DNA of 64,000 nt from Photobacterium sp. GJ3 (GTDB lineage Bacteria > Pseudomonadota > Gammaproteobacteria > Enterobacterales > Vibrionaceae), in the NCBI RefSeq assembly GCF_018199995.1, contig NZ_CP073578.1:1550001-1614000 (forward strand), read 5' to 3'. The notes beneath the pieces were generated by a model. It searched no databases, had not been told where the DNA came from, and worked only from the letters and a program-made list of their open reading frames with translations. Positions 35,819 through 46,570 of the stretch are shown piece by piece. The translations under genes were made by a program, and so were the position numbers. The stretch's first letter is position 1; each line of letters begins with the position of its first letter.

Positions 35819-38800
35819 TCACTGATTTGGTTTGCAATTCAAATTTAATAGCACCAATTCTCGCATAGCAACTGAGAATTTTGCGAATTCATGGGCTGTC
35901 CCAACTTTGAACTCAGCAAGCACACTTTCCCAGCGCTGAATCGCAGGATGATGATGTTCAACCCACAAATCAATCAGCGTTTCAGGCGCCTCTCTGCCCT
36001 GACCAGCACCAATCACAGCGGAAGTCAGCTGGCGTTGCTGCCAGTCCAGATCTTCACGGAATGATGCACGAGCCAGTGCCTGCCAGTGGTTTTCTACCGG
36101 CTGGTTGTGAACCTGCTGGAGGAACCAGTGCAGCGACAACTGCGCACCCAGTACGAAGTAAACGCGGGCAATAAAGCCAACTTCTTTGTCCATTTCCTTC
36201 GCAATCTGCGCGATATCCATGGCTGAGTACAGGCTGCTCAGGCGGGCAATGTTATGTGCCAGCGCTGCTGGAACGCCCTCTTTTATCATGCCTTGCGCCT
36301 GATCATCATGCTCCTTCACTTCATCGGCAACCAGGTAGCTTTCCAGATTGTCGCGCAGATCGTTCAGGGTTGGCTGATAGAAGGCAATCTGTGCTTCGAT
36401 GCCCATCTTACGGTCGCGGTTGCGCAGGAACCAACGTGTGATTCGGCGCAGCATACGGCGGCAACGGTACATCATTTCGTATTGGATATGCGCCGGAACC
36501 TGATTATCCAGTTCACGGATTTGCTCGAAGAAGGCTTCAAAACCAAAGACTTCACGACCAACCGAATATGCTGAAGAGATTTCAGCCACTGTTGAGCCTG
36601 TCTCTTCCTGCAAACGTGTGACGAAGTTACAGCCCATTTCGTTCGACATCTGGTTTGCCAGAGAGGTTGCAATCAGCTCACCTTTCAGCGGGTGATTTTC
36701 CATCTGATCACGATATTTCTCTTGCAGCGCTTTCGGGAAGTAAGCCGGCAGCAGACGGTTATGATAAGGATCTTTGGTGATCTCATCCGTGACCAGTTCT
36801 TCTTTCAGAACCATCTTGCCATAAGCAACCAGTACAGCCAGTTCAGGACGCGTCAGGCCCATGCCTTCTTTCTCACGCTCAACCAGCGTGTCATCATCTG
36901 GCAGATACTCCAGCGCACGATCCAGCTTGCCTTCTTTTTCCAGGTGATGGATAAAGCGGATCTGCTCTTTCAGCAGGTTGACATGCAAATGCTGCGTGAC
37001 AGAAATTGACTCACTCTGCGTATACGCATCATCCAGAACAATCTCACCCACTTCATCTTCCATCTGCTCCAGCAACTCATTGCGTTGCTTGTAAGTCAGA
37101 TCGCCTGCGGCAACCAAGCCATTCAGCAGGATCTTGATGTTCACTTCGTTATCTGAACAGTCAACACCACCAACGTTATCGATAAAGTCAGTGTTTACAC
37201 GGCCGCCATTCTTGGCAAATTCCACACGGCCCAACTGAGTCATCCCCAGGTTACCGCCTTCGCCAACGATCTTCGCACGCAGCTCATGACCGTTCACACG
37301 CAGACCATCGTTTGCACGGTCGCCCACATCGGTATGTGTTTCTGATTCAGACTTCACGTAAGTGCCGATACCACCATTCCACAGCAGATCAACTTCCATG
37401 GTCAGGATCAGTTTGATCACTTCGTTTGGCGTCAGAGTCTGCTTGCGCGTGCCCAGAAGCTTCTGGATCTGCGGCGTCAGTTTGATGGACTTGCTGCGAC
37501 GGGAGAAAATACCACCGCCTTCAGAAATCAGCGCACTGTTGTAATCTTCCCAGCTTGAACGTGGCAGGTTGAACAGACGATTCCGCTCTTCCCAGCTGCT
37601 CGCTGCATCCGGATTCGGATCCAGGAAGATGTGCATGTGGTTAAACGCGGCAACCAGACGAGTATGTTTGGACAGCAACATGCCGTTACCAAAGACGTCA
37701 CCAGCCATGTCACCGATACCCGCACAAGTAAATTCGGTCGTCTGGCAGTCCACGCCGATTTCGCGGAAATGACGTTTCACGGATTCCCAGCCACCTTTGG
37801 CAGTGATCCCCATCTTCTTGTGGTCATAACCATTCGAACCACCGGAAGCAAACGCATCCCCCAGCCAGAAGTTGTAATCAGCAGAGACAGAATTCGCCAG
37901 ATCAGAGAATGTTGCTGTGCCTTTATCGGCTGCAACCACCAGATACGGGTCATCTTCGTCGTGACGAACCACATTGGCCGGATGACTGACGTCACCTTCA
38001 ATGATGTTGTCCGTGACATCCAGCAGCGCTCGGATGAAACGCTTATAACAACGCTGACCTTCGGCAAGAATTTCTTCGCGTGTTGTCATTTGCGGCTGGC
38101 GCTTACAAACGAAGCCACCTTTCGCGCCCACAGGCACAATCACGGTGTTTTTCACTTGCTGCGCTTTCACCAGACCCAGGATCTCTGTCCGGAAGTCTTC
38201 CTGACGATCAGACCAGCGCAGACCGCCCCGTGCGACTTTTCCGCCACGCAAATGAACACCTTCGATATCTGGTGCGTACACGAAGATTTCAAAGAAAGGC
38301 ACCGGTGCCGGAATCTCAGGGATCTCAGATGGACGTAGTTTCAGTGACAGCCAAGGCTTCGGCTGACCGCTTTCGTCCACCTGGTAGTAGTTGGTCCGCT
38401 GGGTCGCCAGAATCATTTCCATGTAACGACGAATGATCCGGTCATCATCCAGGCTTTCGACCGCTTCCAGTTTCTCGTTAATCTTCGCAATCAAGCCATC
38501 TTGTGCTTTCTCGCTGAATTTACGGGAAGGATCAAAACGCAGGGCGAAAAGATCGACCAGATCACGTGCCAGATCCGCATGATTCCCCAGCGTATCTTCG
38601 ATATATTGCTGGCTGAATGGGAAACCCACCTGACGCATGTAACGGGCATAGCTTCGTGCGATGGTGATTTCTCTTCCGGTCAGACCGGCACAGAACAGAA
38701 GGCGGTTGAAACCGTCACTTTCCAGCTCACCATGCCAGATAGCGTCAAAGGCTTCCTGGAAGCGATCGCGAGCATCAGACAGATCGATCTCGTGACAGCC

Positions 38801-40648
38801 GTTGACCAGCATTGCGAAATCCAGAATCCAATACACCGTGCCATTGGCAGTCACGATTTCATACGGCGATTCACCAATCACACGCAGGCCAAGGTTTTCC
38901 AGCATTGGCATCACGTCGGACAGATGGATCGGTTCATCACGGTGATACAGCTTCAGCTTCACGAAGCGGGAGTCAGTCGCAACTTCCTGAGGACGATAGA
39001 ACAACATCCCCAGTTTTTTGTCTTCACTCAGGCTTTCCAGTAACTCAATGTCTGCAACCGCAGAACCAGGCAACATCTGCTCTTTATAAGAACGAGGGAA
39101 TGCACGCCCATAGTTTTTCACCAGAGGCGTTCCTTCATTTTCACCAAAATTGGAAATCAAAGAATCGCTGAGGCGATCTTCCCAGGAAGCCGCAGCTTCA
39201 ACCAGGTTTCTCTCAATGGCTTTGACATCTACATCAAAATTATTGTTATCGACACGCACGATATAATGAGTTCTCGCTAGTGGGCTCTCGGAGAAGAATG
39301 TGGTGAAATCCACATTTTGATCAGAGCCAAAGTAATCTTTAAAAATCTTTTGCGTCTTGATACGCAGTTCGGTGTTGTAGCGCTCACGCGTGACATAAAC
39401 CATGCATGAGAAGAAGCGGCCGAACGGATCCCGACGGACAAACAAACGCAGTAAATCACGGTCCTGCATACGAACGACGCCGCTGGCCACATCCTGCATT
39501 TCTTTTTCGCTGGCCTGGAACAGCTCATCACGCGGATAAGTTTCCAGAATATTGTTCATTGCTTTCCTGGAATGTGAACCTTCTGAGTAGCCGCTGCTTT
39601 CCAGAATACGAACCACTTTGTTGCGGATCAGCGGAATGTTCATCGCCGTCTGATGATAAGCGGTTGCTGCATACAAACCGGTGAAACGATGTTCACCAAT
39701 CACATTGCCGTCTTTATCCAGACGCTTAATGCCGATGTAGTCGGTATACGCCGGACGGTGAATCTTCGATTTACCGTTGCTTTTCGTCAGAATCAGTAAG
39801 TTCGGTTTTCTCGCTTCAACACGTGCTGATTCAGGCAGGTCAGACAACATGAGTGAGCGGGCTTTCCCCGGCTTACTCAGCAGACCCAAGCCTTTTTCAT
39901 CACACGGACGTAATTCAAAGTCGCCTTTCACAGGCACCAGATCATATTGGTGGTAACCCATAAAGGTGAAGTTATGGCGAGACACCCAGTCCAGAAACTC
40001 AATCGCTTCCTCACGATGGCTCTGTTCAACCGGGACTTTGGCAGATTTCAGCTCTTCTGCGATCTCAAGCATTTTGCTCTGCATGGCTTGCCAGTCATTG
40101 ACGACTAGCTCAATATCTTGCAGCACCTGCTCAAGTTCATTTTTCAGCGCATCCATCTCGGCTTTATCAGAGAGACGATCCACCTCGATGTGGAATAAGG
40201 TTTGCAGATCGCCTGTTTCTCCACACGCTTCGATGATGACCCCTTCCTCATCGCGCTTGAAGAAATACGGGCCATTGAACATCAGATGGCTGGCAATGCC
40301 CTGACGATTCAAAGTCATCCGTACAGAGTCGACCAAGAATGGATGGTCAGGCGTCACAATTTCCACAACCGTGTGGGTTGACTGCCAGCCATAACGACTC
40401 AGTGTTGGGTTGTATACACGAACAGAAATTTGGTCGGGTTTGTTTTGTACCAGATGATGCCAAAGGCTGAGAACGGCACCATACAAGTCAGATTCATTCC
40501 GTTGAAGCAGATCGTCATCTGCCAGTTGTCCTAACAATCGTTGAGCAAACACTTCGACTAATGACTGCTGAGGGGTTTCTATCTTGTCCTGGATTAAGCC
40601 ATACACTTTTTCAAGCAGTACCGGCACTATTGGGTCAGGTGCGGTCAT
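35819..40648 (-). CDS. gdhB: NAD-specific glutamate dehydrogenase, 180-kDa class
   Basis: This 1609-residue protein belongs to the very large NAD-GDH class (about 1600 residues), which oxidises glutamate to 2-oxoglutarate and ammonia. A long N-terminal region with ACT-like segments (about 1-700) precedes the catalytic core, which includes HLRGGKVARGGLRWSDR (the glutamate-binding lysine region), VPVGAKGGFVCKRQP and GAGDMAGD-type segments such as CAGIGDMAGDVFGNG. A further C-terminal helical domain follows. The start at 40648 has GGAGC 7 bases upstream. It is the largest gene of the window and stands alone between two intergenic gaps. Confidence 0.96.
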   Translation of the reverse strand: MTAPDPIVPVLLEKVYGLIQDKIETPQQSLVEVFAQRLLGQLADDDLLQRNESDLYGAVLSLWHHLVQNKPDQISVRVYNPTLSRYGWQSTHTVVEIVTPDHPFLVDSVRMTLNRQGIASHLMFNGPYFFKRDEEGVIIEACGETGDLQTLFHIEVDRLSDKAEMDALKNELEQVLQDIELVVNDWQAMQSKMLEIAEELKSAKVPVEQSHREEAIEFLDWVSRHNFTFMGYHQYDLVPVKGDFELRPCDEKGLGLLSKPGKARSLMLSDLPESARVEARKPNLLILTKSNGKSKIHRPAYTDYIGIKRLDKDGNVIGEHRFTGLYAATAYHQTAMNIPLIRNKVVRILESSGYSEGSHSRKAMNNILETYPRDELFQASEKEMQDVASGVVRMQDRDLLRLFVRRDPFGRFFSCMVYVTRERYNTELRIKTQKIFKDYFGSDQNVDFTTFFSESPLARTHYIVRVDNNNFDVDVKAIERNLVEAAASWEDRLSDSLISNFGENEGTPLVKNYGRAFPRSYKEQMLPGSAVADIELLESLSEDKKLGMLFYRPQEVATDSRFVKLKLYHRDEPIHLSDVMPMLENLGLRVIGESPYEIVTANGTVYWILDFAMLVNGCHEIDLSDARDRFQEAFDAIWHGELESDGFNRLLFCAGLTGREITIARSYARYMRQVGFPFSQQYIEDTLGNHADLARDLVDLFALRFDPSRKFSEKAQDGLIAKINEKLEAVESLDDDRIIRRYMEMILATQRTNYYQVDESGQPKPWLSLKLRPSEIPEIPAPVPFFEIFVYAPDIEGVHLRGGKVARGGLRWSDRQEDFRTEILGLVKAQQVKNTVIVPVGAKGGFVCKRQPQMTTREEILAEGQRCYKRFIRALLDVTDNIIEGDVSHPANVVRHDEDDPYLVVAADKGTATFSDLANSVSADYNFWLGDAFASGGSNGYDHKKMGITAKGGWESVKRHFREIGVDCQTTEFTCAGIGDMAGDVFGNGMLLSKHTRLVAAFNHMHIFLDPNPDAASSWEERNRLFNLPRSSWEDYNSALISEGGGIFSRRSKSIKLTPQIQKLLGTRKQTLTPNEVIKLILTMEVDLLWNGGIGTYVKSESETHTDVGDRANDGLRVNGHELRAKIVGEGGNLGMTQLGRVEFAKNGGRVNTDFIDNVGGVDCSDNEVNIKILLNGLVAAGDLTYKQRNELLEQMEDEVGEIVLDDAYTQSESISVTQHLHVNLLKEQIRFIHHLEKEGKLDRALEYLPDDDTLVEREKEGMGLTRPELAVLVAYGKMVLKEELVTDEITKDPYHNRLLPAYFPKALQEKYRDQMENHPLKGELIATSLANQMSNEMGCNFVTRLQEETGSTVAEISSAYSVGREVFGFEAFFEQIRELDNQVPAHIQYEMMYRCRRMLRRITRWFLRNRDRKMGIEAQIAFYQPTLNDLRDNLESYLVADEVKEHDDQAQGMIKEGVPAALAHNIARLSSLYSAMDIAQIAKEMDKEVGFIARVYFVLGAQLSLHWFLQQVHNQPVENHWQALARASFREDLDWQQRQLTSAVIGAGQGREAPETLIDLWVEHHHPAIQRWESVLAEFKVGTAHEFAKFSVAMRELVLLNLNCKPNQ

Positions 40649-41070
40649 AGCAGATGCTCCATCGTTATTACTTTTATCAATCTAGTATAGGGTTTGATAA
40701 CGACGCCCTGAGTTCAGCACTAAAAAACTTCTCTCTGGCGAGGTTTTGTTGACTCGGGAGCTATTGTAGGGCGTTTTGTTGCTAAATGGTTACGATAATT
40801 ACTCTGTATTTAGAAGAAAAAATCGAATATGTGACTAAGGTAGATGTTTTGAATGCCTAGGCCCGGAAAGGAATTATTTTCCATGCAATAACGGGCTTTC
40901 AAGCCGTTCTATCTGGTCTAACCATCTAGAAATAAAATAGTTTTTTCTAGCTGCGAAACTAGTCAAAAGTGAACAAACTGAAAGCAAAACGCTGTTGCCA
41001 GCGCCAGATAAAAACTCTCCATTCGCATAATTATGTAGAACATTTGTTAATATCTGACTAAAGAAAGGAT
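40649..41070. other. Intergenic region without a recognised gene
   Basis: About 420 AT-rich bases between the gdh start and the DUF2835 stop. It should carry the gdh promoter. I see no coding or repeat signature. Confidence 0.5.
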
Positions 41071-41292
41071 TTAAGCGACTTTCTCCAACATTTCGAGCCG
41101 GTTATCTGGTGTCACACTCACCCGGAAACGTCCCCGGATGCCGACCTGACTCAAAAATGGCCGGAGCCGGCTCGCAGGTAGCTGCAGGCGTAATCCTTCG
41201 TCGGTGTAGACCAGCACAGCACTGGCAGCACCTGAGTAATGCTGGAGAAAAGTATGATAGGAAATGTCGACTGAAAAGGTGTATCTCTTCAT
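41071..41292 (-). CDS. DUF2835 family protein
   Basis: This 73-residue protein has the family pattern: YTFSVDISYHTFLQHYSG at the start, then LQLPASRLRPFLSQVGIRGRF. Function unknown. I start at ATG 41292, since AGG lies about 10 bases upstream; a GTG two codons earlier is also possible. It is downstream of pepN on the same strand but beyond the pepN terminator. Confidence 0.85.
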   Translation of the reverse strand: MKRYTFSVDISYHTFLQHYSGAASAVLVYTDEGLRLQLPASRLRPFLSQVGIRGRFRVSVTPDNRLEMLEKVA

Positions 41293-41332
41293 GTGCACAG
41301 CCTGAATCTCGGTCCTGTGGGATTAGAGAATG

Positions 41333-41364
41333 AAAAAAGCTCCCTCTTGAAAGGGAGCTTTTGA
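41333..41364 (-). terminator. pepN intrinsic terminator
   Basis: An 11-bp stem AAAAGCTCCCT with AGGGAGCTTTT (loop of 6) has six T at its end on the minus strand. Confidence 0.88.
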
Positions 41365-41380
41365 TTAAAGCAAACCAGTA

Positions 41381-44005
41381 TTATTGTTCAAGTGCTTTTT
41401 CCACTTTCTCGAACAAATCTCTCGCCAGATTCTCCATCTTCGCCAGTTTTTCCAATTCGGCACGCATCAATCCCTGACGGGCTTCATCGTACAAGCGATA
41501 CTTCAGGAAAGGCTCAATCAAGCGGGAAGCCACCTGAGGATTCGTTGTGTTCAGCTCGGTGAGAATCTCCGTCAGGAACTGGTAACCGCGGCCATCCCTT
41601 GCGTGGAAACGCGACGGGTTGTTGGCACAGAAACTCGCAACCAGACTCCGGGTCCGGTTCGGGTTTTTCAGGCTGAATGCGGGATGTTTCATGGTTTCAT
41701 ACACGGTATCCAACGCATTCTCAGCCGGATTTTTCCCTTGAAGAATAAACCACTTGTCCATCACCAGACCATCGTGCTGCCACTTCTCGCTGAAGTCTTG
41801 CATTTGCGCTTCGCGGCACGTCAGTTGTGCTTCGTTGGCTGCTGCCATCGCTGCCATGGTATCTGTCATGTTATCTGCCTGCGCATACTGAGCAGCAACC
41901 AGCTTTTCTCCCTGCGCTGTCAGCGCCAGATAAGACAGACAGCGATTCCGCAGTGAACGTTTGGCAATGGCTTCATGGGACACAACATAACCGGATTGTT
42001 TCAACGAATGGTAAATCGCAGCCAGTTCATCTTCCAGTTCTGTCGCCAGAATGGTTTCAAGCGCGCCCATCACGGTGTGAATGGCATCCACATCGATCAC
42101 GTCATACCAGCCTGCCACTTCATTTTCGCTTGGCAGGGTCAGCATTTCCGCAATAAATGCCGGATCCAGTTTCTCATCCAGTAATGCACCTCGGAATGCA
42201 TCTACCACAGTTTCAGGGAAGACAATTGTTTCACCCGACTGAACGGCAGACACATTCCGACGAATATATTTCGCCAGCAACATCTGACCTGCATCCCAGC
42301 GAGCGAACTCATTTCGCGCATAGGTCATCAGGAAAACCAGTGCTTCATCGCTGTAATCGTATTCCAGAACAACCGGCGCAGAGAATTCACGCAGCATCGA
42401 AATGACCGGCTGCTCGTATACTTCATCAAAGATGAACGTCTGCTCTGCCTGTGTCACATTCAGTACTTGTTCGACGGGCTCCCCGTGACGTTGTAACTGA
42501 ATGACGTCACCTTTACTGTCATAGAGTTCAATGTCGAACGGGATATGCAGGGGTTGCTTGTCTTTCTGACCTGCGGTTGGCGCTGTATGCTGCTTCACCG
42601 TGACGTGGTAACGTTGTTCATCCGCATCATAAGCCGTTGTGACATTTACCACAGGTGTCCCTGACTGGCTGTACCATAAGCGGAACTGCGTGAGGTCCAC
42701 ACCCGAAGCATCTTCCATTGCCTGAACAAAATCATCACAGGTTGCAGCGGTGCCATCATGACGCTCAAAATACAGCTTCATCCCCGCCTGAAAGCCAGCC
42801 TCACCCAGCAACGTATGCATCATCCGAATGACTTCACTCCCCTTTTCATACACAGTCAGGGTATAGAAGTTATTCATCTCAATCACTTTTTCCGGACGAA
42901 TCGGATGTGACATCGGGCCTCGGTCTTCCGCAAATTGCGGACCACGCATGATGCGAACATTGTTGATGCGGTTGACCGGACGCGAGCCCAGATCGGATGA
43001 GAATTCCTGATCGCGGAATACAGTCAGACCTTCTTTCAGACTCAGCTGGAACCAATCACGACAGGTCACCCGGTTGCCGGTCCAGTTATGGAAGTATTCA
43101 TGACCGATGACGGATTCAATTCCCAGGTAATCGGTATCTGTGGCTGTGGCCGGATTCGCCAGAACGTACTTCGAGTTGAAGATGTTCAGACCTTTGTTCT
43201 CCATTGCCCCCATGTTGAAGAAATCAACGGCGACAATCATGTAGATATCCAGATCGTATTCCAGACCAAATCGCTCTTCGTCCCACTTCATCGAGTGAAT
43301 CAGCGAGTGCATGGCGTGTTCAGCACGGTCCAGGTTGCCTTTGTCGACAAAAATCTCCAGCGCAACTTCTCGGCCACTGCCGGTTTGATAGGTATCGCGC
43401 AGAACGTCAAAATCACCACCGACCAGCGCAAACAGATAACACGGTTTCGGGAACGGGTCCTGCCACTGTACCCAGTGCCGGCCATTCTCCAGCTCACCAC
43501 AGCCGACTTTATTGCCGTTGCTCAGCAAAAACGGGAAACTGGCTTTCTCTGCAATGACTTTGGTCGTAAAACGGGCCAGTACATCCGGACGGTCAAGGTA
43601 ATACGTGATACGCCGGAAACCTTCCGCTTCACACTGAGTACAGAAACCACCGCCCGACTTGTATAAACCTTCCAGTGAGGTGTTCGCTTCAGGATTGATC
43701 TCTGTTTCAATCGTCAGCTCAAATGCAGCAGGGAGTTGACGAAGGATCAGACCCTGGCTGGTTTCTTCATAGTCTTGCCAGCGCTCACCGTTCACTTCCA
43801 CCCGGCACAAGGTGAGTTCGTCGCCATCCAGTGTCAGTGACGTTACGCCTTCATTGACCTGCTTGACCTGGCTGACTGCAACAACCCGAGTTGCCGTATC
43901 ATGCAGATCAAACGTCAAATCGATATCGGTAATGGTGAAATCCGGTGCCTGGTAATCAGCACGAAATTTAGCAGTCGGTTGTGCGGCAGTCGGTTGATCA
44001 GCCAT
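41381..44005 (-). CDS. pepN: Aminopeptidase N
   Basis: PepN is the main cytoplasmic M1-family zinc aminopeptidase, removing N-terminal residues from peptides. The 874 residues (E. coli 870) include the substrate-binding GAMENKGLN and the zinc site HEYFHNWTG (HEXXH), with the third ligand glutamate in LSLKEGLTVF. AAGGAAGGA precedes the ATG. It is divergent from pncB, as in E. coli. Confidence 0.97.
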   Translation of the reverse strand: MADQPTAAQPTAKFRADYQAPDFTITDIDLTFDLHDTATRVVAVSQVKQVNEGVTSLTLDGDELTLCRVEVNGERWQDYEETSQGLILRQLPAAFELTIETEINPEANTSLEGLYKSGGGFCTQCEAEGFRRITYYLDRPDVLARFTTKVIAEKASFPFLLSNGNKVGCGELENGRHWVQWQDPFPKPCYLFALVGGDFDVLRDTYQTGSGREVALEIFVDKGNLDRAEHAMHSLIHSMKWDEERFGLEYDLDIYMIVAVDFFNMGAMENKGLNIFNSKYVLANPATATDTDYLGIESVIGHEYFHNWTGNRVTCRDWFQLSLKEGLTVFRDQEFSSDLGSRPVNRINNVRIMRGPQFAEDRGPMSHPIRPEKVIEMNNFYTLTVYEKGSEVIRMMHTLLGEAGFQAGMKLYFERHDGTAATCDDFVQAMEDASGVDLTQFRLWYSQSGTPVVNVTTAYDADEQRYHVTVKQHTAPTAGQKDKQPLHIPFDIELYDSKGDVIQLQRHGEPVEQVLNVTQAEQTFIFDEVYEQPVISMLREFSAPVVLEYDYSDEALVFLMTYARNEFARWDAGQMLLAKYIRRNVSAVQSGETIVFPETVVDAFRGALLDEKLDPAFIAEMLTLPSENEVAGWYDVIDVDAIHTVMGALETILATELEDELAAIYHSLKQSGYVVSHEAIAKRSLRNRCLSYLALTAQGEKLVAAQYAQADNMTDTMAAMAAANEAQLTCREAQMQDFSEKWQHDGLVMDKWFILQGKNPAENALDTVYETMKHPAFSLKNPNRTRSLVASFCANNPSRFHARDGRGYQFLTEILTELNTTNPQVASRLIEPFLKYRLYDEARQGLMRAELEKLAKMENLARDLFEKVEKALEQ

Positions 44006-44406
44006 ATAAATCCTTCCTTAATCATCCATATTGGCAGTCTCGCGGTTTCCATGTTTTCATTCAAACTCAGCTTGCGAGACTGAAACGTTGCAAAAAACCC
44101 TCAGCGACAGGCCAACGGGTCAAACAGCCATAAAGGCAACCAACTCCCGTTGTCAGAACAACAGGTAACAATGCTTAAAAGTTGGTCAACTATACTTATA
44201 CGTAATGTATAAAATGAAACGCTTTTTGCCTTTACACTGAATTAAGACAAAATGTTAGCAGATACCACTTGGACTGAAAATCTTATCTTTTTTACTTGTT
44301 ACCTCTGTCTCGTCGCGTAACAATGGCAAACTCAAAAAAAATTCCAATTCTGACACTTTGCCCAAGCCAATTGATTTTAGTCGTTTAACAGGAATAACTC
44401 AGTCAT
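44006..44406. other. Divergent pepN/pncB control region
   Basis: This 400-base gap should hold both promoters. It contains the inverted repeat TTATAC-GTAAT-GTATAA (44196-44212), a possible operator. No gene is seen. Confidence 0.5.
44196..44212. promoter_or_regulatory. Inverted repeat TTATAC-N5-GTATAA, possible operator
   Basis: A perfect 6-bp inverted repeat with a 5-base spacer, about 195 bases upstream of pncB and 190 from pepN. The binding protein is unknown; an NAD-metabolism repressor is possible. Confidence 0.35.
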
Positions 44407-45603
44407 ATGAACCAAAATATTCAGCCTTGGATCATTGATTCATTGCTTGATACAGATGCGTATAAGCTCCATATGCAACAAGCCATCTTTCATCTTTACC
44501 CGGATGTCGATGCCGCTGCGGAGTTCCGGTGCCGCAGCGATGAAGATCTTCGTCCTTATCTGGCCGAAATTCAGCAACAAATTCAGCACCTGGGTGAACT
44601 GCGATTTACACAGGACGAAATCGAGTATCTGGCCAGCCTGCCCTTTTTCCGACAGGATTATCTGGATTTCCTCAGAGATTTCCGACTGGATCCGTCACAG
44701 GTTGTGGTGGGAGAAGATGAATCGCAACTGACAGTTCGCATAGAAGGTAAATGGCTGGATTTAATTCTCTGGGAAGTCCCTTTACTCGCGATCATTTGTG
44801 AAATTCGTTGTCGTCAGCTTTATCCGAACGCAACGCCTGAACATGCCATTGCCCATCTGAAAAGTAAGTTAACTCACTTCTTAACGTTAGCCGGCGATAC
44901 TGATGTCAGGCAGTTCTCTCTGGTTGATTTTGGCACACGCCGCAGATTCTCAAAAGCCGTTCAGTATGCCGTTGTGGATCATCTGAAAGCTCATTTCCCG
45001 CAACTTGACGGGACGTCTAATTATCATCTGGCCCGAACCCGCCATCTGACGCCAGTCGGAACACAGGCACATGAATGGTTCCAGGCGCATCAGCAACTGG
45101 CAGGAGAGCTGGCCGATTCGCAGCAACTTGCGCTCAACCGCTGGTTGCAGGAATATCCGGATTCACTGGGAATTGCACTCACCGACTGCATCAATATGGA
45201 TGCCTTCCTGCGTGACTTTGACCTAAGATTGTCTCAGCGATTCAGTGGTCTTCGTCATGACAGCGGGGATCCGATTGCCTGGGGCGAAAAAGCCATCGCA
45301 CATTACCAGTCACTGGGAATAGACCCGAAAACGAAAACCCTGGTGTTTTCCGACAGTTTGACACTGGAACGAGCGCTGAATATCTATCAGCATTTTTATC
45401 ATCGCATCAATGTCAGTTTTGGGATCGGCACCAATATGACCTGTGACATCCCTGGCGTCGACACCTTGAACATTGTCCTGAAACTGACTGAATGTGAAGG
45501 ACGGCCCGTCGCAAAAATTTCAGATGAACCGGGCAAAAGTATTTGTCAGGACGAAGCATATCTCGATCAACTTCGTGAAGCTTTCAAGATAGCGAACGAT
45601 TAA
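44407..45603 (+). CDS. pncB: Nicotinate phosphoribosyltransferase PncB
   Basis: PncB joins nicotinate and PRPP to nicotinate mononucleotide in the NAD salvage pathway, with ATP hydrolysis. The 398 residues show [48 protein letters not shown] and [11 protein letters not shown], all family signatures. AGGAATAA precedes the start. It is monocistronic, and its end converges on the gene at 45679. Confidence 0.97.
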   Translation: MNQNIQPWIIDSLLDTDAYKLHMQQAIFHLYPDVDAAAEFRCRSDEDLRPYLAEIQQQIQHLGELRFTQDEIEYLASLPFFRQDYLDFLRDFRLDPSQVVVGEDESQLTVRIEGKWLDLILWEVPLLAIICEIRCRQLYPNATPEHAIAHLKSKLTHFLTLAGDTDVRQFSLVDFGTRRRFSKAVQYAVVDHLKAHFPQLDGTSNYHLARTRHLTPVGTQAHEWFQAHQQLAGELADSQQLALNRWLQEYPDSLGIALTDCINMDAFLRDFDLRLSQRFSGLRHDSGDPIAWGEKAIAHYQSLGIDPKTKTLVFSDSLTLERALNIYQHFYHRINVSFGIGTNMTCDIPGVDTLNIVLKLTECEGRPVAKISDEPGKSICQDEAYLDQLREAFKIAND

Positions 45604-45623
45604 GACATCCTCATGAATCACTG

Positions 45624-45653
45624 AAAAAAAGAGAGAGGCTTTACGCCTCTCTC
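45624..45653. terminator. Terminator between pncB and the convergent gene
   Basis: A 9-bp stem GAGAGAGGC with GCCTCTCTC (5-base loop). On the minus strand it is followed by seven T, so it mainly serves the minus-strand gene at 45679; pncB transcripts would also meet it. Confidence 0.8.
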
Positions 45654-45678
45654 ATCGTCATGTTGTAAAAAATCATTC

Positions 45679-46344
45679 TTACTGCCGTTGCATCACGGCT
45701 TCCATCCCAAACTGTTGGTTGGTCAGGGTCAATGTATTGTCCTTTCCTAACTTGAAGTGACTGTCATGTTGCCCGTCTTCATAAATCAGCACGATACGAT
45801 CATCTTCAAGATAGTAAATTCCTTTGTGCTCTTTACGGGTACCATCCTTCCCAACCACCTGCGCTGAAAACAGAAAATCGGGCCTTAACGATAGTTTCAG
45901 TTCAGAGACGCTCTTATCAACATCCTGCCCTTTGATCATCGAGGATCGCCAGTGGCCGGGCAGATTTTCAGGAGCCAGTTTGGTAAACCGGGCGCCGTCT
46001 AACAGGAACTGATTATAACTCAAAACATATTCGTGCTGTTGCGATGGCTGGTCGACAGAGTTCATCGTGATTGTGGTTTCATCAATGTCATATTTCCCGC
46101 CCCATTCGTCAATCCGGCCGTTGGTTCTGAGTAAGCGTACCGTGAACCGATACGACGAATTGAACTTGATGTTCATCGCCCGGTAATGAATCCCTTCACT
46201 TTCAACCCCCTCATCTGTGGTGCTGAACCAGTACCAGTCACCCAGCAACAGTGGATAATCAAACTCTGTGAGTTCATCTGCAGTCGCAGACTGAACCCAG
46301 GACAAGACCCCAATCAGAAAAGAAAAAAGTACAGCTCGCAGCAT
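45679..46344 (-). CDS. Exported protein with two lipocalin-like repeats, unknown function
   Basis: This 221-residue protein starts with a signal peptide (MLRAVLFSFLIGVLSWVQSATA) and contains two similar beta-rich repeats. The first runs from LLGDWYWFST to GGKYDIDETTITM. The second runs from LPGHWRSSMI to KGIYYLEDDRIVLIY. The repeat arrangement (G-x-W at the start, then a fixed pattern of strands) suggests a small barrel. I start at 46344, with GGGGT 7 bases upstream; a frame eight codons longer has no good site. Family not recognised. Confidence 0.75.
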   Translation of the reverse strand: MLRAVLFSFLIGVLSWVQSATADELTEFDYPLLLGDWYWFSTTDEGVESEGIHYRAMNIKFNSSYRFTVRLLRTNGRIDEWGGKYDIDETTITMNSVDQPSQQHEYVLSYNQFLLDGARFTKLAPENLPGHWRSSMIKGQDVDKSVSELKLSLRPDFLFSAQVVGKDGTRKEHKGIYYLEDDRIVLIYEDGQHDSHFKLGKDNTLTLTNQQFGMEAVMQRQ

Positions 46345-46518
46345 GATAATACCCCAGAAAAATATCATCCCCTCTTATCACACTAGTTCCGCTTGCATTG
46401 TTGCGTGCAAGAATCTGACAAAGGTCACAGGTATTACACGCCATGTTTCAAATCCGAGACAGGTTGACAGAGGAAAGTTATCCGGGAATGCTGTGGTTTC
46501 ACAGCATCATTCAACGAA

Positions 46519-46544
46519 AAAAACGGCGCATGAGCGCCGTTTTT
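46519..46544 (-). terminator. prc intrinsic terminator
   Basis: An 11-bp stem AAAAACGGCGC with GCGCCGTTTTT (4-base loop) lies 27 bases after the prc stop. Confidence 0.88.
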
Positions 46545-46570
46545 ACTGAGACATTTTTATCAGATAAGCA

